The notes under the pieces were generated by a model that made no database searches, was not told the DNA's origin, and worked only from the letters and a program-made list of their open reading frames with translations. This document shows positions 32,042-41,919 of a stretch of DNA of 64,000 nt, piece by piece. The stretch is from contig CALLRW010000022.1 in NCBI GenBank assembly GCA_938014215.1, positions 1 to 64,000 on the forward strand. Reading direction: 5' to 3'. A program made the translations under genes and the position numbers. Source of the DNA: an uncultured Alistipes sp. (GTDB lineage Bacteria > Bacteroidota > Bacteroidia > Bacteroidales > Rikenellaceae). Every line of letters starts with the position of its first letter. Position 1 is the stretch's first letter.

Positions 32042-34753
32042 TTAATAATATCGGACCGACGGGGCGGCGGCCCCCCGGTATTGGTCGTTGACGTAGACGC
32101 GGACCCAGTCGACATCCATCGAGGGCGGTGCCGAGGGATCCCACTCCGTCGGGTCGACCGCCCCGGGCCACGCCTGTGGATTGACCGAAAGCCCCGAACT
32201 GAAGATCAGAAAGAAGCCCGCCGGATCGCTCCACGGCCAGTCCGTATTGCCGTCGGCACCCTTGCGGTGCTCGAAGTAGGCCCGGCCGTTCACCCCGCCC
32301 ACAATCCGGTCGGGATACCACTCCAGCCAGTAGATGTTCCACTGCGCCATGTCCGAGAGATCGGTCGTCGCCGTCACGCTCCCTGCCCCGCCGACTACGC
32401 CGGCATAGTGATGTTCGGAGTGGAGCGTGAAGTGCGCCCGCTGGTTGATCGTCCGTTTGGGGGTCTCCAGCAGGTCGATCTCGCCGTTCGCCGGCCACGG
32501 CCGCCCGTTGTTGCCCATGAACCAGAGGGCGTCGTTGAAGCCCCGCGTATCGCTGCGCCGGAAGCGGATCTCGATGCGCATGTTCTCCGTGAAGTTGCAC
32601 CACGCCTCGGCCGTCCCCGGCTTCGCCGTGCGGTAGCAGGCGTGCGAATACTTCACCCGCTGTCCGTAGCGGTTGTCGATCGAATCGGGCTCCTCGCGGG
32701 CCCACATGTGCAGATATCCCCCCTCGACCCGCGAGCAGGTGGCGTTGTTGACCCGTGCCGAGCGGCTCATCGCCCGTCCCGGATGCTCGACGAAGCCCAG
32801 CGGAAGCCCCCCGCGGGTATCTTCCGCGCGGAATTCGTGGGCCGTGTAGAGGCGCCACCCGCTGACGTGCGGATGGGGATCGCCCGGCGAAAGGGTCAGC
32901 TCCGCTCCGGGATCGTCGTAGAGCGCCGTTTCGTCATTCTTCGGATCCGCCAGCGTTACTCCCAGCTCCTCGGGAAGGATGCGCGCCTCGCCCGCCTCGG
33001 GGGTCGTCGCCTCGAGGCGCAGATAGCGGCCCACGGCCTTGCGCGGGAAGGTGACCGTCTGCGGCAGCGGGTTGTTCACGATGTTGCTGAACTCGCCCGC
33101 CTCGATCACGGTCCGCCACTGTGTGCCGTCGTCGCTGATCGAGAACCGGTAGCGGAATGCTATGTCGGGTTTGGCCTCTCCTCCGGCCGGGGCGTAGGTG
33201 AAGCCCGCCAGGGTGGCCGTGCGTCCCAGATCGACCGTCAGCGGGGTCTGCGAGACGATGCGCCACGTCGCGCGGTCGAGATCGTTCCATTTTTCGACGT
33301 GCCGCTCCTCGGCAAGGGGCTCCGCACGGAAGGCCCCCACGCGGCTGAGATGCCCCTCGAGACGCGTCTCGCGAAGCCGGATGCGCAGGGCCGAGGCCTC
33401 GACCTCCGGGATCCGCAGCAGCCGCTTGTAGCCGACCGTCGTCCCTTCGCCTACGGGCTGCCATCCGGCCTCGGTGAGGGCCTCCACCGTGAAGCCCTCG
33501 ATGCGCTGTCCGCGGGCGATATCCTCCTGCAGCAGCACGACGTTGATCCGCGAACCGGGCTGCAGGCGGTAGATCCGCTCGTCGCCGCCCGAGGCGCTCC
33601 ACGTCTGGCGGCCGTCGATGACGCGGTCGTCGGCAAACGTCCTGTTGAGGTAGCCGGTCAGCTCCATCAGCCGCGTCGAGTCGGCCGCGTGGATGCGTCC
33701 GCGACGGTCGGGCGGAATGTTGAGCAGCAGCACCGAGTTGTAGCCCACCGACTGGAAGTAGATGTCGACGAGCTGTTTCAGACTCTTGACCTTCGCATCC
33801 TCGGCCGCGTGGTAGAACCACCCGGGACGGATCGACACGTCGACCTCCGAGGGGTACCAGAAGAGCTCCGTGGCCTGCTCCAGCATCCGGCGGCTCCCCA
33901 GATCCGGCGCCTTGCCGTCGATCCCCAGCCGGCGGTTGTTCTCCGCGGCGCGGGCGTAGACCCCGGGCGTGAGCACCGTGGCGCTCCATTCGGTCGGGCG
34001 GCCGAGCCCCTTTTCGTTGCCCACCCAGCGCACGTCGTCGCCCATGATGGCCGTCACGGCTCGGGGCTGCAGGCGGCGGATCGTCCGGTAGAAGGCATCC
34101 CAGTCGTAGATCTGTTTCTTGCCGTTGGGGCCCTCGCCGTTGGCGCCGTCGAACCACACCTCGTGCACCTCGCCGTAGCGGGTCAGCAACTCGGTCAGCT
34201 GGCGGATGAACATCCGGTTGTAGGCCTTCGAATCGCCGTAGCAGGGGGCGTTGCGGTCCCACGGCGAGAGGTAGACGCCGAACTTCATGCCGTAGCGGTC
34301 GCACGCCTCGCGGATCTCACGCACGACATCGCCCTTGCCCCCGCGCCACGGCGACGAGGCGACCGAATGTCGCGTGGTCTTCGTCGGCCAGAGGCAGAAG
34401 CCGTCGTGGTGCTTGGCCGTGAGGATCACCATCCGGAATCCGGCCTCGTGCAGCGTCCGGACGATCTGGTCGGCGTCGAACTCCGTGGGGTTGAACCGCG
34501 CGGGATCCTCCTGTCCGTCGCCCCATTCGCGGTCGGTGAAGGTGTTGATGCCGAAGTGCAGGAAGGCCGTCAGCTCCAGCTGCTGCCAGGCCAGCTGCTG
34601 CGGGGAGGGGACCAGCCGGGCGGCCCGGTCGATCTTCTCGTCGAGCGTGCAGCCTGCGGGGAAGGTCACGTGTTTGACGAAGCGTTCCTCCTCCGGCTGG
34701 GCCGCCGCACGGCCCGCCAGAAGCAGCAGGGTGAGAAACAGAAGTCGGCGCAT
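32042..34753 (-). CDS. Fusion of GH29 alpha-L-fucosidase with a C-terminal GH16 domain
   Basis: A 903-residue secreted enzyme (signal LLFLTLLLLAGRAAAQ). Residues about 40-360 are a GH29 barrel with FLHFGINTFTDREWG, ILTAKHHDGFCLWP and the nucleophile aspartate in VHEVWFDGANG, resembling the 1,3/1,4-fucosidase subfamily B. About 480-610 is an F5/8 C-type (CBM32-like) region. About 630-890 is a GH16 domain with the catalytic signature GEIDLLE (E758, D760, E763) and the usual ending MDVDWVRVYVND. It is one open frame. It would remove fucose and also cut an internal galactan-type linkage. Last gene of the PUL, 2 bases after GH2. Confidence is high for both domains, lower for the substrate. Confidence 0.88.
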   Translation of the reverse strand: MRRLLFLTLLLLAGRAAAQPEEERFVKHVTFPAGCTLDEKIDRAARLVPSPQQLAWQQLELTAFLHFGINTFTDREWGDGQEDPARFNPTEFDADQIVRTLHEAGFRMVILTAKHHDGFCLWPTKTTRHSVASSPWRGGKGDVVREIREACDRYGMKFGVYLSPWDRNAPCYGDSKAYNRMFIRQLTELLTRYGEVHEVWFDGANGEGPNGKKQIYDWDAFYRTIRRLQPRAVTAIMGDDVRWVGNEKGLGRPTEWSATVLTPGVYARAAENNRRLGIDGKAPDLGSRRMLEQATELFWYPSEVDVSIRPGWFYHAAEDAKVKSLKQLVDIYFQSVGYNSVLLLNIPPDRRGRIHAADSTRLMELTGYLNRTFADDRVIDGRQTWSASGGDERIYRLQPGSRINVVLLQEDIARGQRIEGFTVEALTEAGWQPVGEGTTVGYKRLLRIPEVEASALRIRLRETRLEGHLSRVGAFRAEPLAEERHVEKWNDLDRATWRIVSQTPLTVDLGRTATLAGFTYAPAGGEAKPDIAFRYRFSISDDGTQWRTVIEAGEFSNIVNNPLPQTVTFPRKAVGRYLRLEATTPEAGEARILPEELGVTLADPKNDETALYDDPGAELTLSPGDPHPHVSGWRLYTAHEFRAEDTRGGLPLGFVEHPGRAMSRSARVNNATCSRVEGGYLHMWAREEPDSIDNRYGQRVKYSHACYRTAKPGTAEAWCNFTENMRIEIRFRRSDTRGFNDALWFMGNNGRPWPANGEIDLLETPKRTINQRAHFTLHSEHHYAGVVGGAGSVTATTDLSDMAQWNIYWLEWYPDRIVGGVNGRAYFEHRKGADGNTDWPWSDPAGFFLIFSSGLSVNPQAWPGAVDPTEWDPSAPPSMDVDWVRVYVNDQYRGAAAPSVRYY

Positions 34754-34755
34754 GG

Positions 34756-37700
34756 CTATTTACGCGGATAAAGGGTGAATTCGAACTCCATCGGGGTGAG
34801 CGGCACGCGGAATTCGGGCCGCACGCCCGGGCCGCACGTCGCCGTGCCCACGCCCGCCTGTACGGCGTCGAGGTGGAGCGTGATGCGGCCGCTGCGTTCG
34901 AGCTGGTTGATGTGGTCGCAGGCGTCGATCATCCGGTCGGTGAAGGGCAGCGCCCCGAATTCGAAGGGGCGCGGCGACTGCACGCCGAGGCCGAATCCCT
35001 CCTCGTCGCTCAGCCGCACCCAACGCACGTCGGTACGGTTGCCCGTGGCCTGCGGGCGGACGTAGTAGTGGAACATCCGTTCGGGTGTGGTTGCATGCAG
35101 CCCGATCGTGCCGCCCTCCTTGCGGTCGGCATAGCTCTCCACGTCGCCGCGGCCGAGGTAGTCGATATGGCTGAGGCTGCGGTCGAGGTCGCACGTCAGA
35201 CCCACGCGCGCCAGCGAGCGGACCCGCGACGTGTCGGGCGCAAAGGCCACCTGCACGCGCAGCCCTCCGTCCGCCGTGGGCGAGTAGCGGAACGTGGCGT
35301 CGGCCACCTTTTCGCCGCGGGCGTTGCGGACGACGGTGACGGCCTGCGTGCCGCCGCGCGTGCTGCGGAACGAGACGACCTGCTGTTCGAGCGAGTCGAG
35401 TCCGGCAGCCTTCCAGAGTTTCGCCCCGAAGCGGTCGCGCAGATCGTTGTCCGTGGCCGGGCGCCAGAGGCTCAGCGTGAGCGGCGTGGCGAGCAGTTCG
35501 CGGCCGTCGAGCGTGAGCGAACGCAGGGCGCCGCTCCGTTCGTCGACGGCGTACTCGAGCCGACCCTCCGCGGCCGGGAAGGGCTTCAGCGTACGGGCCG
35601 GACCCGCCACGACAAACTGGTCGCAGGCCACCGTCCAGGCGGTATCGACGAGCGGCGTGGCCTCCTTGCGGTGCCACTCCAGCGTGAGGTAGGCTTCGTG
35701 CACGTCGCGCGGCAGGCGCACCGCCCCGAGCTCCAGTTCGACCGTCCGGTGCGGAGCGCAGGCCACCGAGGTCTCACCCCCGGCCAGCCGCTCCCCGGCA
35801 TCCGAAACGAGCTGCCAGTGCAGGTCGAACGCCGCGAGATCCGTGAAGTCGAACCAGTTCTTCACCCGGATGCCGAGCCGGCGTGCATCCGTCAGTTCGG
35901 CCTTGATGTTCTGGTAGTTTCGCTTCACCTCCTCCAGATGGGGGTGCGGTTCGCGCACGGCGTTCACCAGTCCGTTGCAGCAGAAGTTCCCGAAGCTCGG
36001 GATCCCCTTCGGACCGTAGTCGCCGCCGTAGCTCCAGTACCAGCGTCCCGCCGGATCGATCTCTCGGAACGACTGGTCGACCCAGTCCCAGATGCAGCCG
36101 CCCTGGGCCATCGGCTCCCGCTCGAAGAGGTCCCAGTAGGCCTTCATGCCGCCGCAGCTGTTGCCCATGGCGTGGAGATACTCGCAGAGGATGAACGGAC
36201 GGTAGATCCCCTCCTTGGAGAGATACTCCTCGATCTCCTCCGTCGTGCGGTACATCCGGCAGAAGATGTCCGTGTTGTACTCCTCCTCGGCCCGCTCGTA
36301 CTGCACAGGACGCAGCGTGTCGGCCGCCTTCAGCCAGTCGTACGTGCGGCGGAAGTTGATGCCGTTGCCGGCCTCGTTGCCCAGCGACCAGATGATCACC
36401 GAGGGGTGGTTCTTCGACCGTTCGTACATGCGGCGCGTGCGGTCGAGGTGCGCCGTCAGCCACGTCGAATCCTTCGCCAGCGACTCCTTGCCGTAGCCCA
36501 TGCCGTGCGACTCGATGTTCGCCTCGTCGATGACGTAGAGTCCGTAGCGGTCGCAGAGCTCGTACCAGTAGGGATCCGACGGGTAGTGCGAATTGCGCAC
36601 CGTGTTGATGTTGTGGAGCTTCATCAGGCGGATATCCTGCTCCATCAGTTCGTGGCTTACCGTGCGTCCGCGCTGCGAGTGTTCGTGGCGGTTGACCCCC
36701 TTGACGAGGATCGGCACGCCGTTGACGCAGAACCGTCCGTCGCGCACCTCCGTCGTGCGGAATCCGACGCGGCAGCCCGTCGTGTGGAGAAGGCTCCCGT
36801 CGGCCCCGCGCAGCGTCAGCGTCAGCGTGTAAAGGTTCGGCTCCTCGGCGCTCCAGCGCTTCACGTCGGGAAGGCGCACCTCGTCGAAGGTGTGCATCCC
36901 CCCCTGCGAGGCATCCATCCGCCCCTCGGCCACCCGGCGTCCCGCATCGTCGCGGAGCGTGTAGGCGAGCTGCGTGCCGGCTGCCGCCGGACCGTCGGTC
37001 TTCACCTGCAGGGCGAAGATTCCCTCCGCGTAGCGATCACGGTCGAGCGTCGAGGTGACCCGAAAGTCGGCGATGTGCGACGGCTCCGTGGCGTAGAGGT
37101 AGACCGAACGCTCGATGCCGCTCATGCGCCACATGTCCTGACACTCGAGATAGGAGCCCGCGCTCCAGCGGTAGACCTCCAGCGCCACAACATTCTCGCC
37201 GTCGGTCAGGTAGTCGGTGATGTCCCATTCGGCCGGGGTTTTCGAATCCTGGTTGTAGCCCAGCAGGTGGCCGTTGAGCCAGATGTAGTAGAACGAGTTG
37301 ACCCCTTCGCAGCAGAGCACCACGCGGCGGCCGTGCCACGCTTCGGGCAGCGTGAAGGTCCTCCGGTAGGAGCCCACTTCGTTCTCGTCGTGGGGAACCA
37401 GCGGCGGATTCTTGCGGAAGGAGAACATCGGGTCGTCGAACTCGTAGGTCTCGTTCACGTAGATCGCCGTACCGTAGCCCTGCCGCTCCCAGTTGCCCGG
37501 GACCCGGATCTCGGCCCAGCCGCCGTCGTAGAACGACGGTTGCTGGAAATCCGTCGGCCGGAGGTCGGGATTCTTCGTCCAGTGGAATTTCCACAGGCCG
37601 TCGAGACTCAAGTAGTAGGGCGACTTTTCGTGCGCCTCGTGTCCCACCTGCTCCTCGGAGGCGTAGGGCCAGACGTAGGCGTGGGGTTCGAGCTTGTTCA

Positions 37701-37803
37701 GCCCGATGGCGTATTGACTCTGCCATTCGGGCAGCGACTGCCCGGCGGCCGGCTGCAGTCCGACGGCCGCCAGCAGGGCCAGGTAAAGGTTCCGGTGTTT
37801 CAT
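34756..37803 (-). CDS. GH2 beta-galactosidase (LacZ-type)
   Basis: A 1,015-residue secreted enzyme (signal up to about residue 21, LQPAAGQS). It has the five LacZ domains: sugar-binding (45-225), immunoglobulin-like (235-350), TIM barrel (about 355-640) with acid/base E477 in WSLGNEAGNG and nucleophile E541 in ILCEYLHAMGN, then the two C-terminal beta domains. It removes terminal beta-galactose, here probably from N-acetyllactosamine units in the periplasm. It lies 2 bases before the GH29-GH16 gene and 21 after GH20. Confidence 0.93.
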   Translation of the reverse strand: MKHRNLYLALLAAVGLQPAAGQSLPEWQSQYAIGLNKLEPHAYVWPYASEEQVGHEAHEKSPYYLSLDGLWKFHWTKNPDLRPTDFQQPSFYDGGWAEIRVPGNWERQGYGTAIYVNETYEFDDPMFSFRKNPPLVPHDENEVGSYRRTFTLPEAWHGRRVVLCCEGVNSFYYIWLNGHLLGYNQDSKTPAEWDITDYLTDGENVVALEVYRWSAGSYLECQDMWRMSGIERSVYLYATEPSHIADFRVTSTLDRDRYAEGIFALQVKTDGPAAAGTQLAYTLRDDAGRRVAEGRMDASQGGMHTFDEVRLPDVKRWSAEEPNLYTLTLTLRGADGSLLHTTGCRVGFRTTEVRDGRFCVNGVPILVKGVNRHEHSQRGRTVSHELMEQDIRLMKLHNINTVRNSHYPSDPYWYELCDRYGLYVIDEANIESHGMGYGKESLAKDSTWLTAHLDRTRRMYERSKNHPSVIIWSLGNEAGNGINFRRTYDWLKAADTLRPVQYERAEEEYNTDIFCRMYRTTEEIEEYLSKEGIYRPFILCEYLHAMGNSCGGMKAYWDLFEREPMAQGGCIWDWVDQSFREIDPAGRWYWSYGGDYGPKGIPSFGNFCCNGLVNAVREPHPHLEEVKRNYQNIKAELTDARRLGIRVKNWFDFTDLAAFDLHWQLVSDAGERLAGGETSVACAPHRTVELELGAVRLPRDVHEAYLTLEWHRKEATPLVDTAWTVACDQFVVAGPARTLKPFPAAEGRLEYAVDERSGALRSLTLDGRELLATPLTLSLWRPATDNDLRDRFGAKLWKAAGLDSLEQQVVSFRSTRGGTQAVTVVRNARGEKVADATFRYSPTADGGLRVQVAFAPDTSRVRSLARVGLTCDLDRSLSHIDYLGRGDVESYADRKEGGTIGLHATTPERMFHYYVRPQATGNRTDVRWVRLSDEEGFGLGVQSPRPFEFGALPFTDRMIDACDHINQLERSGRITLHLDAVQAGVGTATCGPGVRPEFRVPLTPMEFEFTLYPRK

Positions 37804-37824
37804 GCTTTTCGCGTATTCGGATGG

Positions 37825-40161
37825 TTATTCGATAATGATTTCGTCCAGATAGAGTTTGGCGCTCTGGCCCGGGCGGACATGGTCCTCGGGGCAGACTCCC
37901 GCACCGCGCAGCCGCAGCCGCACGTAGCGCGCCTCACCTCCCCCGAGGTCGTAGCTCAGATCTTCGATGAAGGTCCCCTCGCGGAAGATCTCCCCGGGCG
38001 AGAAGCTCCGCTCGGCGGCCGGCGTGAAGTGCACGTTGTCGTCCGACAGGTCGACGCCCATCCACGAGGGCAGGTGCACGGCCATGCCGTAGTTGGTGAT
38101 GCAGCCCGCCGTCAGCCGTTGCAGCGGCTGGCGCTGCCCGAGGTCGATCGTCAGCGAGACCTCGTCGTACGAATCCCACGTGCACCACTCCGAGTCGGTG
38201 TACTTGTCGCTGCCGCGCAGTCCGTTGACCAGCAGCCAGCCGTTCGCTCCGCCGCCCGTCAGCGGCCGTGCGGTCGCCTTGTTGAAGCTCAGCGGCAGAT
38301 CCAGCACCTCGCCCATGCGTTCGCCGTCGCGGAACGTAGCGCAGCGCAGCGTCGTGCTATGGTCGATGCGCAGCGGAGCCTCGTAGCGGGCCGAACGGGT
38401 CGTGGGCTCCCCGCCGTCGGTCGTGTAGCGGATCTCGACGTCGGGACGGATGCACGCGAGTTCGACGCGCAGCGCTCCGGAGTCGGGGCGGATGCACTCC
38501 TGGATGTTATACATCGAGCGGGCGTAGCGCACCCCCTGCTCGTCGAGCCGCGGCAGGAAGCGGTCGAGCCGTCCGAGGAATCCCGCCCAGTCCTTCGAGC
38601 CGCGCGGCTCCCAGGCCACCTCGGCCAGTGCCGTCAGTCGCGGGAAGAGCAGGTATTCGACCTCCTTGGGCGAGTTGCAGAATTCGGTCCACATCGAGGC
38701 CTGGACACCCATGAGCAGCCGTTCGTAGGCCGGGTCCCACCCCTCCTGCACGGGTTCGTAGTTGTAGACATCCTCGAGCGTGTTGTTGCCGAAGTAGGTG
38801 ACCGGTTCGAAACGCTGCGGTCCCTGGTAACGGATCAGGTAGAGGATGCGCGCCGGGGTGAGGATGAAGCGGTGCCCCTGGGCGGCGGCCTTCAGGGCGG
38901 CCTGGCCGTAGCCCTGCCACCCCATGACGATCGCCTGGTCGGGGATGGTGCTGTTGGTCAGCTCGTCCCAGCCGATCACCTCGCGTCCCTTCGAGCGGAT
39001 GTAGTCGCTGATGCGGCGCATGAAGTAGCCCTGCAGTTCCTCGGTCGAGGCGAGCCCCTCTTGGCGGATGCGGCGCTGGCAGCGCGGACACCGCTCCCAG
39101 TTGCTTTTCCACGCCTCGTCGCCGCCGACGTGGATGTAGTGCGACGGGAAGAGCTCCAGCACCTCGTCGAAGATCTGCTCGAGGAAGTCAAATGTACGGT
39201 CGTTGCCGGCGCAGAAGATGATGTCGGCATTGCGTCCGCCCAGCCCCGGCAGCACGCCGATGTAGCGGTCGACCACCGGGCAGGCATACTCCGGATAGGC
39301 GGCCAGCGCGGCGTTCGAGTGGGCCGGGATGTCGATCTCGGGGATCACCTCGATCTGCCGCTCGGCGGCGTAGGACACGATCTGGCGGATCTCCTCCTGG
39401 GTGTAGAAGCCGCCGACGGGGGTCGCCTCACCCGGCATCGGATTGCGTCGTTCGGGGAAGAGCTTGCCGGGACGGTCGACCCGCCAGGCGCCGACCTCGG
39501 TCAGCCGCGGGAAGCGCTTGATCTCGATCCGCCAGCCGTTGTCGTCGGTCAGGTGGAGGTGGAGCTTGTTGAGCTTGAGCTGCGCCATGCAGTCGATCAG
39601 CCGGAGGACCCCCTCCTTGGGCATGAAGTAGCGGGCCACGTCGAGCATCATCCCCCGGTAGGCAAACCGCGGGGCATCCTCGATCCGTGCGGCCGGGACG
39701 CTCCACGACACATCGGCCGCCTGTTGCCCCTCGAGTTGCGGGGGCAGCAGCTGCCGCAGGCTCTGCAGCGCATAGAAGAATCCGCGGCGGTCGGCCGCCT
39801 GCAGGGTGATCCGCTCCGGGCGGATCTCCAGCACGTAGGCTTCGGGGGCCATCGTCGTGTCGCTCACGAAGCGGATGTCGCCCTCCGTGGCCTCCGTGGC
39901 CTCCGAGTCCGCGGCGCCGCTCTCGACGACACGCGGCGTGAAGCCGGCCGGGAGGGTGAAGAGCCGGGCGAAACCTTCGGCCACGGCGGCCTGCTCCCGG
40001 TTCTCGACCACGAAGGTCGTCGAGGCCGTGAAGTCGAACTGTCCCGATGCGGGCGCAACGCTTGTTGGGGCGGGGAGGATCGAGATGGGTTCGGGGGTGT
40101 GGCTGCAGCCCGCGGCCGCGAAGCAGAGCACCCCGGTCAGAAAGAGGATTGCGTGTCTCAT
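37825..40161 (-). CDS. GH20 beta-N-acetylhexosaminidase lipoprotein
   Basis: A 778-residue enzyme with a lipoprotein signal (lipobox AAAGC, C19). An N-terminal GH20b domain (about 25-165) precedes the GH20 barrel (166-520) with the catalytic pair D348-E349 in HVGGDEAWKSNW and the substrate-assisted mechanism. The C-terminus (about 600-778) is an F5/8 C-type carbohydrate-binding-like domain. It removes terminal beta-GlcNAc or GalNAc. Its ATG overlaps the sulfatase stop (ATGA), which couples desulfation to hexosamine removal. Confidence 0.93.
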   Translation of the reverse strand: MRHAILFLTGVLCFAAAGCSHTPEPISILPAPTSVAPASGQFDFTASTTFVVENREQAAVAEGFARLFTLPAGFTPRVVESGAADSEATEATEGDIRFVSDTTMAPEAYVLEIRPERITLQAADRRGFFYALQSLRQLLPPQLEGQQAADVSWSVPAARIEDAPRFAYRGMMLDVARYFMPKEGVLRLIDCMAQLKLNKLHLHLTDDNGWRIEIKRFPRLTEVGAWRVDRPGKLFPERRNPMPGEATPVGGFYTQEEIRQIVSYAAERQIEVIPEIDIPAHSNAALAAYPEYACPVVDRYIGVLPGLGGRNADIIFCAGNDRTFDFLEQIFDEVLELFPSHYIHVGGDEAWKSNWERCPRCQRRIRQEGLASTEELQGYFMRRISDYIRSKGREVIGWDELTNSTIPDQAIVMGWQGYGQAALKAAAQGHRFILTPARILYLIRYQGPQRFEPVTYFGNNTLEDVYNYEPVQEGWDPAYERLLMGVQASMWTEFCNSPKEVEYLLFPRLTALAEVAWEPRGSKDWAGFLGRLDRFLPRLDEQGVRYARSMYNIQECIRPDSGALRVELACIRPDVEIRYTTDGGEPTTRSARYEAPLRIDHSTTLRCATFRDGERMGEVLDLPLSFNKATARPLTGGGANGWLLVNGLRGSDKYTDSEWCTWDSYDEVSLTIDLGQRQPLQRLTAGCITNYGMAVHLPSWMGVDLSDDNVHFTPAAERSFSPGEIFREGTFIEDLSYDLGGGEARYVRLRLRGAGVCPEDHVRPGQSAKLYLDEIIIE

Positions 40162-41741
40162 CGGGGAAGCTCTTTATCGTATTGCGAACCAAAACGCACC
40201 GGATCGCGGTACTGCTCCTGCAGCGCTGTCAGACGCCGCTTCAGATCGGCCGTCACCTCCTCCGTGCCGGGCTGGCCGTAGAGGTTGTGCATCTCCGTGG
40301 GGTCGTTCTGCAGATCGTACAGCTCCCAGATGTCGATGTCGTTGTAGAAGTGGATCAGCTTCCAGCGGTCGGTGCGGATGCCGTAGTGGCGCTTGACCAT
40401 GTGTTCGGCCGGGTATTCGTAGAAGTGGTAATAGAGGGCGTCGCGCCAGTCGGCCGGCTTCTCGCCGCGCAGCAGCGGCAGCAACGACCGTCCCTGAATG
40501 TCGTTGGGAACCTCGATACCTGCCAGTTCGAGGAACGTCGGCGCGTAGTCGATGTTCTGCACCATCTGGTCGATATCGCCCCGGGCCGCGTAGCCCGCCG
40601 GCAGACGCATGACGAGCGGCGTGTGCATCGACTCCTCGTACATGAATCGCTTGTCGAACCAGCCGTGCTCACCCATGTAGAAGCCCTGGTCCGAGGTGTA
40701 GACCACCAGCGTGTTGTCGAGCAGCCCCTTCTCCTCGAGGTAGTCCAGCACGCGGCCCACGTTGTCGTCGAGCGACTTGACCGTCTTCATGTAGTCGCGC
40801 ATGTAGCGCGTGAACTTCCACTCGGCCAGCTCGCGCCCCTGCGGATTGCGGGCGTAGAAATCCTCGATCACCGGGCCGTAGAAGCGGTCCCAGGCGGCCC
40901 GCTGTTCGGGATTCATGCGGCCGAGGAACTGTTCGTAGAGGCTCTTGAGCCTGGTTTCGCGGTCGGGGCGCAGCATCTTCAGGTCGTAGATCATGTCCAT
41001 GTCGCGCACGATCGACATCTCCTGAGCTGCGGCGGCCGGACGCCCCGCGTAGTCGTCGAAGAAGTTTTCGGGGAGCGCGAACGTGCGGTCCTCGTAGAGC
41101 GCCAGGTTGCACGTGTCGGCCATCCAGTTGCGGTGGATCGCCTTGTGGTGGATCAGCAGGCAGAAGGGTTTCGACGGGTCGCGCTGCCGGTCCATCCAGC
41201 GGATGGCGTCGTCGGTGATGAGGTTGGTGACATACCCCTCGCGGCGCACCGTGTCGCCCTGCTGCGTCACGAAATCGGGGTTGTAGTAGTCGCCCTGTCC
41301 GGGGAGGATCTCCCAGAAGTCGAAACCCGTCGGGAGGCTCTCGAGGTGCCACTTGCCGACGATGGCCGTCTGATAGCCGGCCCTCTGGAGCAGTTTGGGG
41401 AAGGTCTGCTGCGAGCCGTCGAAGACGCAGGTCGTGTTGTCGAAGAAACGGTTGGCGCACGAGTGTTTGCCCGTGAGCATGCAGGCGCGGCTCGGACCGC
41501 TCAGCGAGTTGGCCACGAAGCTGTTCGTGAAGCGCACGCCGTCGCGGGCGATGCGGTCCAGATTCGGGGTCTGCATGTAGCGGGAGTCGTAGCAGCTCAT
41601 CATCTGGGCCGTGTGGTCGTCCGTCATGATGTAGACGATATTGGGGCGGTCGGGACGCTTCGGCTCCTCGTGGCAGGCCGTGGCTCCGGCCAGGATGCCC
41701 GTCAGCAGAAGTCCCGTCTTGGGATAGTTCCAGTCAGTCAT
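40158..41741 (-). CDS. S1-family sulfatase lipoprotein (serine type, GlcNAc-6-sulfatase-like)
   Basis: A 527-residue sulfatase with a lipobox (ATAC, C23). The metal-binding start is NIVYIMTDDHTAQ, followed by the modification motif S81-G-P-S-R85, in which the serine must be converted to formylglycine by an anaerobic maturase. Another metal-site region is YTSDQGFYMGEHGW. The sequence resembles the S1_11 group of N-acetylglucosamine-6-O-sulfatases, judged from memory. ATG 41741 fits the lipoprotein signal; the upstream in-frame ATG at 41840 does not. It is transcribed with GH20, possibly from its own promoter. The position beside GH20 fits removal of 6-sulfate before GlcNAc release. Confidence 0.88.
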   Translation of the reverse strand: MTDWNYPKTGLLLTGILAGATACHEEPKRPDRPNIVYIMTDDHTAQMMSCYDSRYMQTPNLDRIARDGVRFTNSFVANSLSGPSRACMLTGKHSCANRFFDNTTCVFDGSQQTFPKLLQRAGYQTAIVGKWHLESLPTGFDFWEILPGQGDYYNPDFVTQQGDTVRREGYVTNLITDDAIRWMDRQRDPSKPFCLLIHHKAIHRNWMADTCNLALYEDRTFALPENFFDDYAGRPAAAAQEMSIVRDMDMIYDLKMLRPDRETRLKSLYEQFLGRMNPEQRAAWDRFYGPVIEDFYARNPQGRELAEWKFTRYMRDYMKTVKSLDDNVGRVLDYLEEKGLLDNTLVVYTSDQGFYMGEHGWFDKRFMYEESMHTPLVMRLPAGYAARGDIDQMVQNIDYAPTFLELAGIEVPNDIQGRSLLPLLRGEKPADWRDALYYHFYEYPAEHMVKRHYGIRTDRWKLIHFYNDIDIWELYDLQNDPTEMHNLYGQPGTEEVTADLKRRLTALQEQYRDPVRFGSQYDKELPR

Positions 41742-41760
41742 GTGTTGTCGTTCGGATTGT

Positions 41761-41807
41761 CGGAAACAGCTTCGGGACCGGGATTCGGCCGACGCGCGCT
41801 GTTTCCG
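41761..41807 (-). promoter_or_regulatory. Inverted repeat in the sulfatase leader, with a weak promoter
   Basis: CGGAAACAGC (41761-41770) and GCTGTTTCCG (41798-41807) are perfect arms around 27 bases. Minus-strand TACTTTTA at 41817-41810, a near match to TAnnTTTG, would start transcription just upstream of this structure. It could be an operator or a leader hairpin for the enzyme half of the PUL. Confidence 0.4.
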
Positions 41808-41881
41808 GGTAAAAGTAGCTATAAATTCGGGATTGCGCAAGTTTGGTGCGGCAATTGCCCCGCAGCGGGGGTGTTGCGAAA

Positions 41882-41919
41882 AGTCCGGGCGGAGACGAAT
41901 CCCGCTCTCCGTCCGGACT
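41882..41919 (-). terminator. Hairpin behind the GH16 lipoprotein (attenuator or processing site)
   Basis: AGTCCGGGCGGAGA (41882-41895) pairs with TCTCCGTCCGGACT (41906-41919) with one mismatch. On the minus strand it is followed by only four T residues, so termination would be partial. It separates susC-susD-GH16 from the enzyme genes and may set their ratio. Confidence 0.55.

Noticed and set aside
34873..40281. 1,802-codon open frame opposite GH2 and GH20
   Set aside because: It is antisense to two genes with intact catalytic motifs and runs across the gap between them. Length alone reflects GC-rich codon bias.
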